Origin: Neolewinella litorea
GTDB taxonomy: Bacteria > Bacteroidota > Bacteroidia > Chitinophagales > Saprospiraceae
Length of the DNA stretch: 64,000 nt
Direction of reading: 5' to 3'
NCBI RefSeq assembly: GCF_004803465.1
Contig: NZ_SRSF01000004.1
Coordinates: 186,001 to 250,000, forward strand
The notes beneath the pieces were generated by a model, which saw only the letters and a list, made by a program, of their open reading frames with translations, did no database searches and was not told the DNA's origin. The translations under genes and the position numbers were made by a program. Of the stretch, positions 8,579 to 18,617 are shown one piece after another; position 1 is the first letter of the stretch, and each line of letters opens with the position of its first letter.

Positions 8579-10477
8579 TTGGTAAATCCCCAGGCTCGGC
8601 CCACAGGGCCTCGACGTGCCCCTCCAACTATCCGTCGCCGCAAACGTTCCATCCCCGATCGCAGAACCCCGACTCCCTTGCGCGAACTTAAATTCCTAAA
8701 CCGATTCTTCTGGAAGTACCGCTGGCGCCTCGCGTTGGGTATCGTATTCATCTGTATTTCCAACTACTTTCAGGTTCTGCAGCCGCAGGTGATCCGGGAG
8801 GCCCTGGATCTGGTCATTGACTACGTCAATACCTACCGGATCTACGACGGTTTCGAAGTGCAGGGGGAGTTTTTTGGTATTTTGAGCCATACCCTGATGC
8901 TGTTTGCCGGACTCGTACTGGTACTCGCGCTGATCATGGGGTTCTTTCTGTACCTGACGCGGCAGACGATCATCGTGATGTCGCGGCTCATCGAGTACGA
9001 CCTGCGGGAGGTGATCTTTGCGCATTACGAAGACCTGAGTCTCGATTTTTATAAGCGCAACAATACCGGTGACCTCATGAACCGGATCACCGAGGACGTC
9101 AACAAGGTGCGCATGTACCTGGGTCCGGCAGTGATGTACTGCGCCAACCTGATCTCAACCATCATCTTCGTAATTGCGAGCATGCTGGCGGTGAGTCCGA
9201 CCCTGACGCTTTATACCCTGATCCCGCTACCCGTACTGGCGATCAGTATCTACTACGTAAGCAACATTATCCATACCCGCTCCACGCTGATTCAGCAGCA
9301 GCTTTCCAAACTGACCAGCATCGCGCAGGAGGTCTTTTCCGGCATCCGGGTGGTGAAGAGTTACGTGCGGGAGCGGCAGCAGGTGCAGTTTTTTGCCAAG
9401 CAAAGTGACGTATACAAGGACATGAGCGTCGACCTGGCCAAGGTGGATGCCTGGTTCTTTCCCCTTATGGTCTTCATGGTGGGTGCTGCGACGGTACTCA
9501 CCGTCTACGTTGGCGGGCTACAGGTAGTCGCCGGCGAGATATCCGCGGGTAATATCGCCGAGTTCGTGATTTACGTGAATATGCTCACCTGGCCGGTGAC
9601 CGCCATCGGCTGGATTGCCAGCATCGTACAGCAGGCCGCCGCCAGCCAGAAGCGGATCAACGAATTTTTAGATACCAAGGCCACCATCACCGATCCGCAT
9701 CCCGAATACAGGGGCGCTATCAAGGGCGATATTACCTTCGAGAACGTCACCTTCGTATATCCGGATACCGGCATCAAGGCCCTGGATAACTTTAGTTTTA
9801 CGCTGAAAGCCGGTGAAAAACTGGCCATCATCGGCCGTACCGGTTCGGGCAAAACATCGGTGGCTGACCTCTTGCTGCGGATGTATGACGTGACCAGTGG
9901 CCGCATCCTGATCGACGGTGAGGACATCCGGGAGATTGGTCTGGCCAACTTGCGGCGGAAGATCGGCTACGTACCCCAGGACGTATTCCTCTTCTCCGAC
10001 ACCATAAAAGCCAACATCGCCTTCGGAGCCGACCACGACCCCGACGACGCTGAAATCGAGCAGTTCGCCCGACACGCCGCCGTGTACAAGGATATCGAAG
10101 GCCTCACCCTCGGCTTCGACACCCTCGTAGGCGAACGCGGTGTTACCCTTTCCGGTGGCCAAAAGCAACGCGTGAGCATTGCCCGCGCCCTCATCAAGCG
10201 ACCCGACATCGTCATTCTGGACGATAGCCTCAGCGCCGTAGACACCAACACCGAACAGCAGATCCTGGGCTACTTTAACCAGGCCTTGCAGGACAAAACC
10301 TCCATCATCATCACCCACCGCATTTACGGCCACCTCACCTTCGACAAGATCATCGTGCTGGAAGATGGCCGGGTAGCCGAGATGGGCACCCACGAAGAAT
10401 TGCTCGCCAACGGTGGCTATTACAGCGAGATTGTGGAGCGGCAGATGGCCGAAGAGGTGGATGGGGAAGCTGGGTAG
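8579..10477 (+). CDS. ABC transporter, fused permease/ATPase (MsbA-like exporter)
   Basis: A 632-residue half-transporter. An ABC exporter membrane domain with six hydrophobic segments covers about residues 35-340, followed by a nucleotide-binding domain with Walker A GRTGSGKTS, Q-loop VPQDVFLF, signature LSGGQKQR, Walker B IVILDD and H-loop THR. It should work as a homodimer or with a paired half-transporter, exporting a lipid or hydrophobic compound; the substrate is not readable. The start is uncertain: TTG at 8579 adds an Arg/Pro-rich 33-residue leader, while TTG at 8678 begins just before the first helix. No in-frame ATG exists near either. Confidence 0.88.
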   Translation: MVNPQARPTGPRRAPPTIRRRKRSIPDRRTPTPLRELKFLNRFFWKYRWRLALGIVFICISNYFQVLQPQVIREALDLVIDYVNTYRIYDGFEVQGEFFGILSHTLMLFAGLVLVLALIMGFFLYLTRQTIIVMSRLIEYDLREVIFAHYEDLSLDFYKRNNTGDLMNRITEDVNKVRMYLGPAVMYCANLISTIIFVIASMLAVSPTLTLYTLIPLPVLAISIYYVSNIIHTRSTLIQQQLSKLTSIAQEVFSGIRVVKSYVRERQQVQFFAKQSDVYKDMSVDLAKVDAWFFPLMVFMVGAATVLTVYVGGLQVVAGEISAGNIAEFVIYVNMLTWPVTAIGWIASIVQQAAASQKRINEFLDTKATITDPHPEYRGAIKGDITFENVTFVYPDTGIKALDNFSFTLKAGEKLAIIGRTGSGKTSVADLLLRMYDVTSGRILIDGEDIREIGLANLRRKIGYVPQDVFLFSDTIKANIAFGADHDPDDAEIEQFARHAAVYKDIEGLTLGFDTLVGERGVTLSGGQKQRVSIARALIKRPDIVILDDSLSAVDTNTEQQILGYFNQALQDKTSIIITHRIYGHLTFDKIIVLEDGRVAEMGTHEELLANGGYYSEIVERQMAEEVDGEAG

Positions 10478-10504
10478 GGATTTGTTATTTACAATTTCCA
10501 AGGT

Positions 10505-11225
10505 GCTATATACAATTTACGATTTGGCTGCCGCTGCTTTCTGCTCGCTGCGCTGGTGCCCACCCGGGTGGAGGGTCTCCAGACCCGACGACGAGTTCAG
10601 CGAGCAGAGCCATGCGGTAGCCAACCGCCAAAGGCAGCAGCGCAGCTAATCGATAATCAAGTATCGAGAATCGCAAATTTCCAATGTCTGATTTGAACGA
10701 GACTTTTTGGTATCGCCGCTGCGGGGGAATCACACCTTATGCCCGCGAGGCCCATTCCTCGGTTCCCTCGGAATGGACCTCGCTAATTGGAAACCGTCCC
10801 TTCCAGGGCCGTGCGAGGAATATATGATCTACCAATTACACAGTTTCATTTACGATTTGGCTGCCGGTGCTTCATGCTCGCTGCGCTAGTGCCCACCTGG
10901 GCGGAGGGCCTCCAGACCCGACGACGAGTTCAGTAAGCAGAGCCGTGCGGTAGCCAACCGCCAAAGGCAGCAGCGCAGCTAATCGAGAATCAAGTATCGA
11001 GAATCGAGAATCGCAAATCTCGAACGTCTGATTTGAACGAGACTTTATGGTATCGCCGCCGCAGGGGGATCAAACCTTATGCCCGCGAGGCCCATTCCTC
11101 GGTTCCCTCGGAATGGACCTCGCTAATTGAGAACCGTCCCTTCCAGGGCCGGGCGAGGAATACATGATCTGCCAATTACACAGTTTCATTTACGATTTCG
11201 CTGCCGTAGATTTCTGCCTGCTATA
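10505..11225 (-). repeat. Intergenic repeat modules in inverted orientation, two near-tandem units
   Basis: The 764-bp gap between the ABC transporter and the sulfatase is filled by the repeat family read on the minus strand. Module A copies lie at about 10511-10555, 10845-10888 and, decayed, 11185-11225. Module B copies lie at about 10735-10800 and 11080-11150. A linker shared by both units includes CCAGACCCGACGACGAGTTC. The period is about 331-341 bp. No coding region is supported. Confidence 0.75.
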
Positions 11226-11241
11226 CCCGTCTCTTCTCTCC

Positions 11242-12807
11242 CTACACCCCTACTTTCTTTGCCCAGGCGGCGTAGAGGTTGGCCATCTCCTCCACCCGTT
11301 GCGGTTGAACCGTGGCAATGTCGCGGAGCTCGGTGGGATCGGTGTGCAGGTCGAAGAGGCGCCAGTCGGTGTCGGGGGCCACGCGGCTCAGTTTGTAACG
11401 GCCCACGCGAATGGCCGCTCGGCCGTAGTGCTCCCAGTAGAGGGGGCGGTCCTGGTGTTGGGACTGCTCGTTGAGAACCGAAAAGATATTGATACCCGGA
11501 AGTTGCATGGCACCCGCGTCCCCGCCCGCAGCAGTTACGCAGGTAGGCAGCAGGTCGATGACGTGGGCGTAGGCGTCAATCCAGTCGGAACGGGAGGGCA
11601 GACCGGCGGGCCAGTGGGCGATCAGGGGGGTGGCGATGCCGCCTTCGTCGGTCCACTGCTTGTACTTGCGGTAGGGGACGTTGCTGAGTTGGCTCCAGGG
11701 TTTGCGGTAGGCCACGTAGCTGCCCGGTTGACCGATGGCGGCGGTATCCCGGTGAAGGTTGCGGCCGGAGATATCCTCGGCGGAGCCGCCGTTGTCGGAT
11801 AGGAACAGGATGAGGGTATTGTCGAGCTGTCCGGTGGTTTCGAGCTGGCGGACCAGGCGGCCGATGCCCTCGTCCATGCGCTGTACCATGGCGGCGTAGA
11901 CTTCCATGCGGCGTTCCCACTGCAGGGCGGGATCGGCGGCGGACCAGTCGGGAACGTCTTCGTCGAGGGGGGGCAGCAGGTAGCGATCGTCGGTGAGGCC
12001 CAACTGCCGTTGCCGGGCGTGGCGTTCGTGGCGGAGGCTGTCCCAGCCCGCGGCATAGCGACCCCGGTACTGCTCCACGGTTTCTTCCGGGGCGTGCAGC
12101 GGCCAGTGGGGGGCGGTGTAGGCGAGGTAGAGGAAGAAGGGTTGATCGGCGAATTCGGCGACGTGGTCCTGCAGGACTTCGTTGGCGTAGTCGGAGTAGG
12201 CATCCGTGGCATAGAACCCGGTGGACGGTGGCGCCCAAGGGAGCGAGTCGAGCACCATCTGGCGATGACGATCCTGGTCCTGGCGAATGGTATAATAGCT
12301 ACTCGCGCCGCTGATCAGGCCGAAGTACCGGTCAAAGCCCCGCCGCAGGGGCCAGTGCTCCGGCTTTTCGCCTACGTGCCACTTGCCGGCCATGTAGGTA
12401 CGATACCCCTGTACCCGTAGCGCTTCGGCCAGGGTAGGGATACTGTCGCTGAGGTAACCCTGGTAAGGGCCGGGTGGGGGTTCGCTGTCGATGCTGCTCA
12501 CCATCTTGCCCATTCCGGCGGTGTGGGGGTACTGCCCGGTGAGCAGGGAAGCCCGGGTGGGGCAGCAGCGGGCGGCGTTGTAGAAGTGGCGGAACTTCAG
12601 TCCCCGGGCAGCCAGGCGGTCCAGGGTGGGTGTGGCGATCTCCCCTCCGTAGCAGCCGAGGTCGGAGTAGCCCAGGTCATCGGCCAGGATGACTACGATA
12701 TTGGGCGGGGCTGCCTCTTGGTAATCGTTTTGGGTTGACGGAGCTGGTGCCGGAGAATGGCATGTGAGCAGTGCCAGCAGGCAGCACAGGGCGAAGATCG
12801 TACGCAT
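11242..12807 (-). CDS. Arylsulfatase-type sulfatase, lipoprotein
   Basis: From the ATG at 12807 the product has 521 residues and starts with a lipoprotein signal (MRTIFALCCLLALLTC, lipobox LLTC), so it is probably membrane-anchored in the envelope. The sulfatase domain opens with NIVVILADDLGYSDLGCYGG, whose Asp pair binds calcium, and contains the formylglycine motif CCPTR in RCCPTRASLLTGQYPH, meaning a Cys must be oxidised by a maturase encoded elsewhere. The FLSDNGGSAED motif supplies further metal ligands. The substrate is an unidentified sulfate ester, plausibly a marine polysaccharide. A GTG at 12834 overlapping the upstream VOC gene would place residues before the signal peptide and is rejected as the start. 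Confidence 0.9.
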   Translation of the reverse strand: MRTIFALCCLLALLTCHSPAPAPSTQNDYQEAAPPNIVVILADDLGYSDLGCYGGEIATPTLDRLAARGLKFRHFYNAARCCPTRASLLTGQYPHTAGMGKMVSSIDSEPPPGPYQGYLSDSIPTLAEALRVQGYRTYMAGKWHVGEKPEHWPLRRGFDRYFGLISGASSYYTIRQDQDRHRQMVLDSLPWAPPSTGFYATDAYSDYANEVLQDHVAEFADQPFFLYLAYTAPHWPLHAPEETVEQYRGRYAAGWDSLRHERHARQRQLGLTDDRYLLPPLDEDVPDWSAADPALQWERRMEVYAAMVQRMDEGIGRLVRQLETTGQLDNTLILFLSDNGGSAEDISGRNLHRDTAAIGQPGSYVAYRKPWSQLSNVPYRKYKQWTDEGGIATPLIAHWPAGLPSRSDWIDAYAHVIDLLPTCVTAAGGDAGAMQLPGINIFSVLNEQSQHQDRPLYWEHYGRAAIRVGRYKLSRVAPDTDWRLFDLHTDPTELRDIATVQPQRVEEMANLYAAWAKKVGV

Positions 12808-12830
12808 GGCGGTGGGGGTCCGGCGGATGG

Positions 12831-13286
12831 TCACTTAGTGGTGGGCCCGCCCATCGCCGTAAACACGTGGTCGACCGGCTCCCAGAGTTCGATTTTGTTG
12901 CCTTCAGGGTCCATGATGTGGACGAACTTCCCGTAGTCGTAGGTTTCGATCTCGTCGAGCACCGTGACGCCGTCGGCCTTGAATTGCTCGACGAGCGCCT
13001 CCAGATCGTGTACCCGGTAATTGATCATAAAGGGTTTGTAGGAGGGATCGAAGTAGGTGGTTTCCTCGGAGAAAGGGCTCCACTGCAGGTAGTTGATCTC
13101 TTCGGGGCGGTGCGCGTTGCGGAACTCGAAGGAGGAGCCGTAGGGGGTGGTAGCCAGTCCGAGGTGGCGGCTGTACCATTCCTTGGTCCGCTCAGTGTCC
13201 TCACACTTGAAGAATATGCCGCCGATACCGGTTACGCGGGGCTTTGTGGTGGCCTTTTCGGAGGTTGATTTCAGGTCTTCTGCCAT
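12831..13286 (-). CDS. VOC family protein (glyoxalase/dioxygenase fold)
   Basis: A 151-residue protein of the vicinal oxygen chelate superfamily. It shows the expected repeated beta-alpha-beta-beta-beta units: GIGGIFFKCEDTERTKEWYSRHLG at the start of the first, and VHDLEALVEQFKADGVTV with FVHIMDPEGNKIELWEP at the end of the second, where the Glu in IELWEP is the usual metal ligand. Proteins this general cannot be assigned a substrate. The stop lies 24 bp from the sulfatase ATG on the same strand, so the two are likely one transcript. Confidence 0.85.
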   Translation of the reverse strand: MAEDLKSTSEKATTKPRVTGIGGIFFKCEDTERTKEWYSRHLGLATTPYGSSFEFRNAHRPEEINYLQWSPFSEETTYFDPSYKPFMINYRVHDLEALVEQFKADGVTVLDEIETYDYGKFVHIMDPEGNKIELWEPVDHVFTAMGGPTTK

Positions 13287-13306
13287 GATCGTTGGTCGGG
13301 GATGGG

Positions 13307-13990
13307 TTAGTGAGGCTTGGAAGATAGGGGATAGCGGCGGTTCACCAGAAAAAGGACAATTAGGGGGATGGCCAGGTACAAAAGCAGGGAGACCAGTGAG
13401 GCCGCCTCCTCAGAGACGGGCCTCAGCAACAGGGCACCAAAGGGACCGGCGGCAAACAGGGTATGGTTCACCAGGTTCCACCCCAGGTGGAGGCCGAAGG
13501 GCAGGGCAATGGATGAGGTGCGGGCGTAGGCGAAAGCGAAGACGTAGCCCATAAGACCGGTAACCAGGAAGACCACGGCCATGGCCACCGGATTGCCCCA
13601 GGCACCCTGGGTGAACCAGTGGTATACGCCAAAGGCGGCTGCGGAAATCAAACAGGCCCCAACCTCGGGCAGGCGCCGCAGGAGCATATACAGGAGAATG
13701 CCCCGGAAGATCAGTTCCTCGAATAGTACGGAGTTGAGGTCGTACCAGAGGGAGTGGGCCAGCAGGCCGGGCACGATTTGCTCCACCCACGTCCAATGGA
13801 TATCCTGGATGAGGGTAGAAATGCCATGGTAGGCCACGCACGCCAGGGCCAGTACCGTGAAGCCCCAGCTGAATTTCCGGCCGCGACGGGAGAGGGGTAG
13901 GATCCAGCTGCGGAGAAGGTTTCCGGGTCCGGTAGCGCGGGAGAGCCCCGCCGTGAATATCAGTAAGCCGAGATTGTAGAAGATGGTCAT
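13307..13990 (-). CDS. CPBP family intramembrane metalloprotease
   Basis: A 227-residue membrane protein with about seven hydrophobic segments. The CAAX protease/bacteriocin-processing (CPBP, Rce1-type) signature is present: SVLFEELIFRGILLY with the EExxxR active-site motif near residue 90, a conserved Phe/His segment (AAAFGVYHWF), and an HLGWNLVNH segment carrying the last metal-binding His residues. Members cleave proteins in the membrane; the target here is unknown. It is 20 bp upstream of the VOC gene on the same strand. Confidence 0.87.
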   Translation of the reverse strand: MTIFYNLGLLIFTAGLSRATGPGNLLRSWILPLSRRGRKFSWGFTVLALACVAYHGISTLIQDIHWTWVEQIVPGLLAHSLWYDLNSVLFEELIFRGILLYMLLRRLPEVGACLISAAAFGVYHWFTQGAWGNPVAMAVVFLVTGLMGYVFAFAYARTSSIALPFGLHLGWNLVNHTLFAAGPFGALLLRPVSEEAASLVSLLLYLAIPLIVLFLVNRRYPLSSKPH

Positions 13991-14116
13991 GCCGAGGCGT
14001 AAATACGGAATGACGGCGAAAATAACCGGTAGGGCGGGGCAAGGGGTAACCCCACTCCATCAACCAGGAACCTTACCTTACGGAAAGGGGCTGGACTATA
14101 CACACTTTCTACCGCG

Positions 14117-15040
14117 ATGAGATTTCTCCCGATCGTCTTCTCCCTTCTGTTTCTGACCGCCTGCCGCAGTGGCGGTATGCCCCCGGTCGCGGAGGGTGCC
14201 GCAGTACCGGGTACACCCAACGGCCGCATCGCCTTCGTAAGTAACCGGACGGGCAACTACGATGTCTACACCGTGAATACCGACGGCAGTGGACTGACCA
14301 ATCTGACCGACCACCCCGCGCTGGACTTCAGCGTCTCCGGCTCGCCGGATGGGACTGCGCTGGCCTTCTATTCCGACCGGGACGGAAACCAGGAGATATA
14401 CGTGATGCTCACCGAAGGCGGCCCACTGGAGCGACTGACCGATCATCCGACCGCGGACGTGCTCCCCCGTTTCTCCCCGGACGGAAGGCACATCGTCTTC
14501 ATAAGCGAACGCGGAGGGAAAGGTCGCGACATCTACCGGATGAAACGCGACGGATCAGACGTCACCGCCCTGACCGACAACGCCGACTACGAAGAAAGCC
14601 CGTCGTGGTCCCCAAACGGTAGGCATATTCTGTTCACCCGTCAGTTGCGCGAGCCCAAGGACACCACCCACGCCGCCAACGGGGAGATCTTCCGCATGGA
14701 GGCCGACGGGAGTAACGTGCAGCGACTGACCCGCAAGGAGGGGTACGATTCGGGAGCGGTGTATTCCCCCGACGGGACACGTATCGTCTTTTACGGACTG
14801 GCCGACGACCGCTGGGACCTCTACCTCATGGACGCCGACGGCAGCAACCTCAGCAACCTGACCCAGGATACCACCGAATGTTACTCTCCGAGCTGGTCGC
14901 CCGACGGGCAATGGATCGCCTACACGGCCGGCTCAGCGGGGGCGTATGATCTGTGGCTGGTCCACCTGGCAAGCAAAGAGCGGATCCGGCTTACCAATGG
15001 CCCGAAACGGAATGAGGCACCCGCCTGGCTGCGGGAATGA
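14117..15040 (+). CDS. TolB-like beta-propeller lipoprotein (PD40 repeats)
   Basis: A 307-residue protein with a lipoprotein signal (MRFLPIVFSLLFLTAC), indicating export and lipid anchoring. The mature part contains about six PD40/WD40-like repeats, each with the pattern SPDGxxIxF followed by xxDIYxMxxDGS and LTxxxxxD, as in the TolB propeller. Such proteins usually mediate protein interactions in the periplasm; unlike true TolB there is no N-terminal TolB domain and no Tol genes nearby. It diverges from the CPBP gene with 126 bp between them and converges on the antiporter gene. Confidence 0.82.
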   Translation: MRFLPIVFSLLFLTACRSGGMPPVAEGAAVPGTPNGRIAFVSNRTGNYDVYTVNTDGSGLTNLTDHPALDFSVSGSPDGTALAFYSDRDGNQEIYVMLTEGGPLERLTDHPTADVLPRFSPDGRHIVFISERGGKGRDIYRMKRDGSDVTALTDNADYEESPSWSPNGRHILFTRQLREPKDTTHAANGEIFRMEADGSNVQRLTRKEGYDSGAVYSPDGTRIVFYGLADDRWDLYLMDADGSNLSNLTQDTTECYSPSWSPDGQWIAYTAGSAGAYDLWLVHLASKERIRLTNGPKRNEAPAWLRE

Positions 15041-15072
15041 AAGCGGGTTCCCGATAACCTCCCACCGTGCAG

Positions 15073-17220
15073 TTACTTCCGACGGAAAAGGCTGGCGATG
15101 GTCTTTCCGATCTCGTCGAGCTTTTCGAAGGGTTCCAGCATGGTGGGATTCCTGAAGTCGATGCTGGCGTCATCCGTCACACCGGCTTGGATGGGGTACA
15201 CCAGGATGAAGCTCTTGTCGGCAAAGTACTTGTTGAGGTAGTAGGGGACCTTGATCATGCTCTCGTGAAAGGAGGGGTGTTCCTTGCGGCTCATGACGAT
15301 GATGAGGTTGTCATTCTTCTGGATCTCCCGGGTCAGGATGAGGAAATCGTTCCAGTCGTCGAAGGCATTGAATTCGGCGTAGACCGGATGTTTCGCCTGC
15401 ACCCCCTGGATGTACTCTAGGGTATCGGTGGGGCCATAAAAGACCAGCTTGGCGCCGGAGTTGCGGGCGATGTTCCAGACCTTGACCAGCCAGAACGGGA
15501 AGCCGATCTCCTTTTCCGCGTCGGCCGGAATGATGACCACGTGCCGCTGGATGGTAGCGAAGGGTTGGAAGGGCTTGTAGATCAGGGTGGTGGTGTTGCA
15601 CTTGGTCAGGATCCCTTCCGTGAGGTTGCCGAGGAAGGTATCGGAGATGTCCTTTTTCACGTGCAGACCGAGGATCAGGTCGCTGATGCGCTGCTCCTTC
15701 ACTACGCTGATGATGCCGTTGGCGATGTTCAGGTCGTAGCGTAGCAATTCGTGCAACTGGTTATCGGTGGCGGAGGCGGTTACCGCCGCCTTGTGCAGGA
15801 TCTTTTTGGCTTTGGTGTCGCCGCTATTGCTGGCGGCATTGTTGTCGACGATGCTTAGCGCGTACAATCCGTCCTTGTTGTTCTTGGACTTCACCGTGAT
15901 GCCCAGGTTAATGAGTTCATCGGTGGTCTCAGCGTTACTGATGGGGATCAGGATGCGCTCCCGGTGTTCCTCCTCCTCCCCGACGGTGTCTCCCGCTTCG
16001 GCCAGGGCGATGTTCTTGGCTCCCTTTTGAGCCACGAAGGAGGCCATTGTACAGGTGAAAAGGATCATCAGGATCGTACCGTTCAGGACGGTCTCGTCGA
16101 GCAGCCGGACGGGCTCACCCGCCGGCGTTTCGCCCAGGATGATGTTGTAGCCCACCAGCACGGCGGCCAGGGTAGCGGCGGCCTGGGCGTTGCTGAGGCC
16201 GAAGATCAGGCGGCGCTCGTCAACCGAGAAACCATAAGTGTGCTGCGTCAGCCAGGCGGCCAGGAACTTGGCGACGGTGGCCACAACGATCATGATGGTG
16301 CCTACCCGCAGGGTATCGAGGTCGGCGAAGAAAGCCCGGTAGTCGATCAGCATGCCCACCCCGATCAGGAAAAAAGGGATGAAGATGGCGTTGCCCACGA
16401 ACTCGATGCGGTTCATCAACGGAGAAATGCGCGGGATAAGCCGGTTAAGCGCCAGCCCGGAAAGAAAGGCCCCGATGATCGCCTCAATACCCGCCAGTTC
16501 GGCCAGCGCGGCCCCGAGAAAGACCATCACCAGGACGAAGATGTACTGCGACACGTTGTCGTCGAACCGCCGGAAGAACCACCGGCCGATGACGGGGAAC
16601 AGCAGCATGACCGTAAGTCCGAAGGCCAGGATCGACAGCGTGAGCCTTATCCAGAATTGAGCATTCACCTCCCCGGACGTCATGCCCACCACTACCGCCA
16701 GAACCAGCAGCGCCAGGGTGTCGGTGATCATGGTGCCGCCCACGGTGATGTTCACGGCCTTGTTCTTGGCCACCCCGAGCTTGCTGACCAGGGGGTAGGC
16801 GATGAGCGTATGCGAGGCGAACATGCTGGCCAGCAGGACGGACGTCAGTTCGGAGAACCCGAGTACGTAAAGTCCCGTCAGTGTCCCCAGCGTCATGGGT
16901 ATGATGAAGGTGTACATACCGAAGACCAGACTTTTACGGCTGTTCTTCTTGAAGTCGACCAGGTCGATCTCCAGTCCGGCCAGGAACATGATGTAGAGCA
17001 GTCCCGCCGTGCCGGAGAGGATGATGCTGCTGTCCCGCTCGATCAGGTTGAAACCGTTAGGCCCGACGACCGCCCCGGCGATGATGAGACCCAACAGGTG
17101 GGGGATCTTGATCTTGTTCAGTAGCAGGGGCGCTACCAAGATGATGACCAAGATCAACAGGAACTTCACTACCGGATTGGTCAGGGGGAGCACGATGTCG
17201 AATAAATACGGTAGCAGCAT
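15073..17220 (-). CDS. CPA2 cation:proton antiporter with C-terminal universal-stress-like domains
   Basis: A 715-residue protein. Residues about 10-400 form a Na+/H+ exchanger domain of the CPA2 (KefB/NapA) type with about 12 membrane segments. The paired-helix motif segment (LASMFASHTLIAYPLV) and the GAFLSGLALNRLIP segment fit this family. After a charged linker (EEEEHRERILIPISNAET) the C-terminal 300 residues resemble two universal stress protein-like domains, a fusion typical of Bacteroidota antiporters and likely regulatory. The 126 bp before the start contains one GC-rich CGCGGGTGCC word (17304-17314) also found before other promoters. Confidence 0.87.
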   Translation of the reverse strand: MLLPYLFDIVLPLTNPVVKFLLILVIILVAPLLLNKIKIPHLLGLIIAGAVVGPNGFNLIERDSSIILSGTAGLLYIMFLAGLEIDLVDFKKNSRKSLVFGMYTFIIPMTLGTLTGLYVLGFSELTSVLLASMFASHTLIAYPLVSKLGVAKNKAVNITVGGTMITDTLALLVLAVVVGMTSGEVNAQFWIRLTLSILAFGLTVMLLFPVIGRWFFRRFDDNVSQYIFVLVMVFLGAALAELAGIEAIIGAFLSGLALNRLIPRISPLMNRIEFVGNAIFIPFFLIGVGMLIDYRAFFADLDTLRVGTIMIVVATVAKFLAAWLTQHTYGFSVDERRLIFGLSNAQAAATLAAVLVGYNIILGETPAGEPVRLLDETVLNGTILMILFTCTMASFVAQKGAKNIALAEAGDTVGEEEEHRERILIPISNAETTDELINLGITVKSKNNKDGLYALSIVDNNAASNSGDTKAKKILHKAAVTASATDNQLHELLRYDLNIANGIISVVKEQRISDLILGLHVKKDISDTFLGNLTEGILTKCNTTTLIYKPFQPFATIQRHVVIIPADAEKEIGFPFWLVKVWNIARNSGAKLVFYGPTDTLEYIQGVQAKHPVYAEFNAFDDWNDFLILTREIQKNDNLIIVMSRKEHPSFHESMIKVPYYLNKYFADKSFILVYPIQAGVTDDASIDFRNPTMLEPFEKLDEIGKTIASLFRRK

Positions 17221-17399
17221 ACTCTCTCCCGGTAATCAGGTTATGCACTCTATCCGCCTCAGCGCCCCTCTTTGGTTCAGGCCCGCCTATCTCCGGGGCG
17301 CGTACGCGGGTGCCGTATAATCAAACGGATCCAAGCCAGGCTGGCACGGAATGCCGTTCGAAGATAGGGGCACGGCGCCGCCCATTTTTACGAATTATC

Positions 17400-18600
17400 C
17401 CCCAATGGAAATCGCGTAACCTTTACCCCCGAATCTCCTTCACCTCCCGCCGCAATCACGGGCGGTAGCGAGCAAAGGCGTGCGGCAGCGCCAATGAAAA
17501 ATTGCATATAAAAAATTGCAAATTGTAAATCCCAAATCCTCCCGCCCCGGTCGACATCATGACGGATTGGCCGCAACGAGCGCAGCGAGCAGAAAGCAGT
17601 GGCAGCCAAATGCTAAATCGCAAATGGCAAATCAAAACTCGTAAATCCCAACCGGCCCTGAAAGGGACGGTGACCTCCTAGCGAAGTCAATTGTGAGGGA
17701 ACCGAGGAATAGGCTTCGCGGACGAAAAGCGTAACGTTTTTATCACGAAGTCACCATAACGGTAAGAGTAATCGGGCCTGGAGACCCTCCACCCGCATCG
17801 GCCGGCTACGGGCGGAGCGCCACCAGGCGCGATCACGAGCGGTAGCGAGCAAAGGCGTGCGGCAGCGCCAATTAAAAATTGCATATAAAAAATTGCAAAT
17901 TGTAAATTCCAAACCCTCCCGCTCCGGTCAACATCTCATGTCGGGCCGGCCGGAACGAGCGCAGCGAGCAGAAAACAGCGGCAGCCAAATGCTAAATCGT
18001 ACATAGCAAATCAGAAATCGTAAATCCCAACCGGCCCTGAAAGGGACGGTGACCTCCTAGCGAAGTCAATTGTGAGGGAACCGAGGAATGGGCTTCGCGG
18101 ACGAAAAGCGTAACGTTTTTATCACGAAGTCATCATAACGGTAAGAGTAATCGGGCCTGGAGACCCTCCACCCGCATCGGCCGGCTACGGGCGGAGCGCC
18201 ACCAGGCGCGATCACGGGCGGTAGCGAGCAAAGGCATGCGGCAGCGCCAATTAAAAATTGCACATAAAAGATTGCAAATTGATAATTCCTAACCCTCCCG
18301 CTCCGGTCAACATCTCATGACGGGCCGGCCGGAACGAGCGCAGCGAGCAGAAAGCAGTGGCAGCCAAATGCTAAATCGCACATGGCAAATCAAAACTCGT
18401 AAATCCCAACCGGCCCTGAAAGGGACGGTGACCTCCTAGCGAAGTCAATTCCGAGGGAACCGAGGAATGGGCTTCGCGAGCAAAAATGGAAATTGGAAAT
18501 AACCCCCACGAGCGCAGCGAGCAGAAAACAGCGGCAGCCAAATGGTAAATCGCACATAGCAAATCAGAAATCGTAAATCCCAATCCCCTCCTACATCCCC
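17400..18600 (+). repeat. Tandem intergenic repeat array, period about 379 bp
   Basis: Module A starts at 17577, 17956 and 18334, giving periods of 379 and 378 bp, with a last isolated copy near 18507. Each full unit is module A, then module B (GGCCCTGAAAGGGACGGTGA ... GAACCGAGGAAT), then module C (AACGTTTTTATCACGAAG ... GGCCTGGAGACCCTCCACCC ... GGTAGCGAGCAAAGGC) and an AT-rich tail (AAAAATTGCATATAAAA). The left edge (17455-17576) is the tail of a truncated unit. The units are nearly identical, implying recent duplication. Nothing resembling a gene is seen in the 17221-18604 gap. Confidence 0.85.
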
Positions 18601-18604
18601 GCCG

Positions 18605-18612
18605 TATCTTTC
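18605..18612 (+). promoter_or_regulatory. TAnnTTTG-type -7 element (TATCTTTC)
   Basis: TATCTTTC ends five bases before the ATG at 18618, directly after the repeat array. The spacing suggests a near-leaderless transcript. Confidence 0.45.
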
Positions 18613-18617
18613 CCCCG

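Noticed and set aside
17687-18263. Two identical 65-residue frames in the 379-bp repeats
   Set aside because: They differ only through repeat copies, start in repeat sequence and show no protein features; they are by-products of the repeat.
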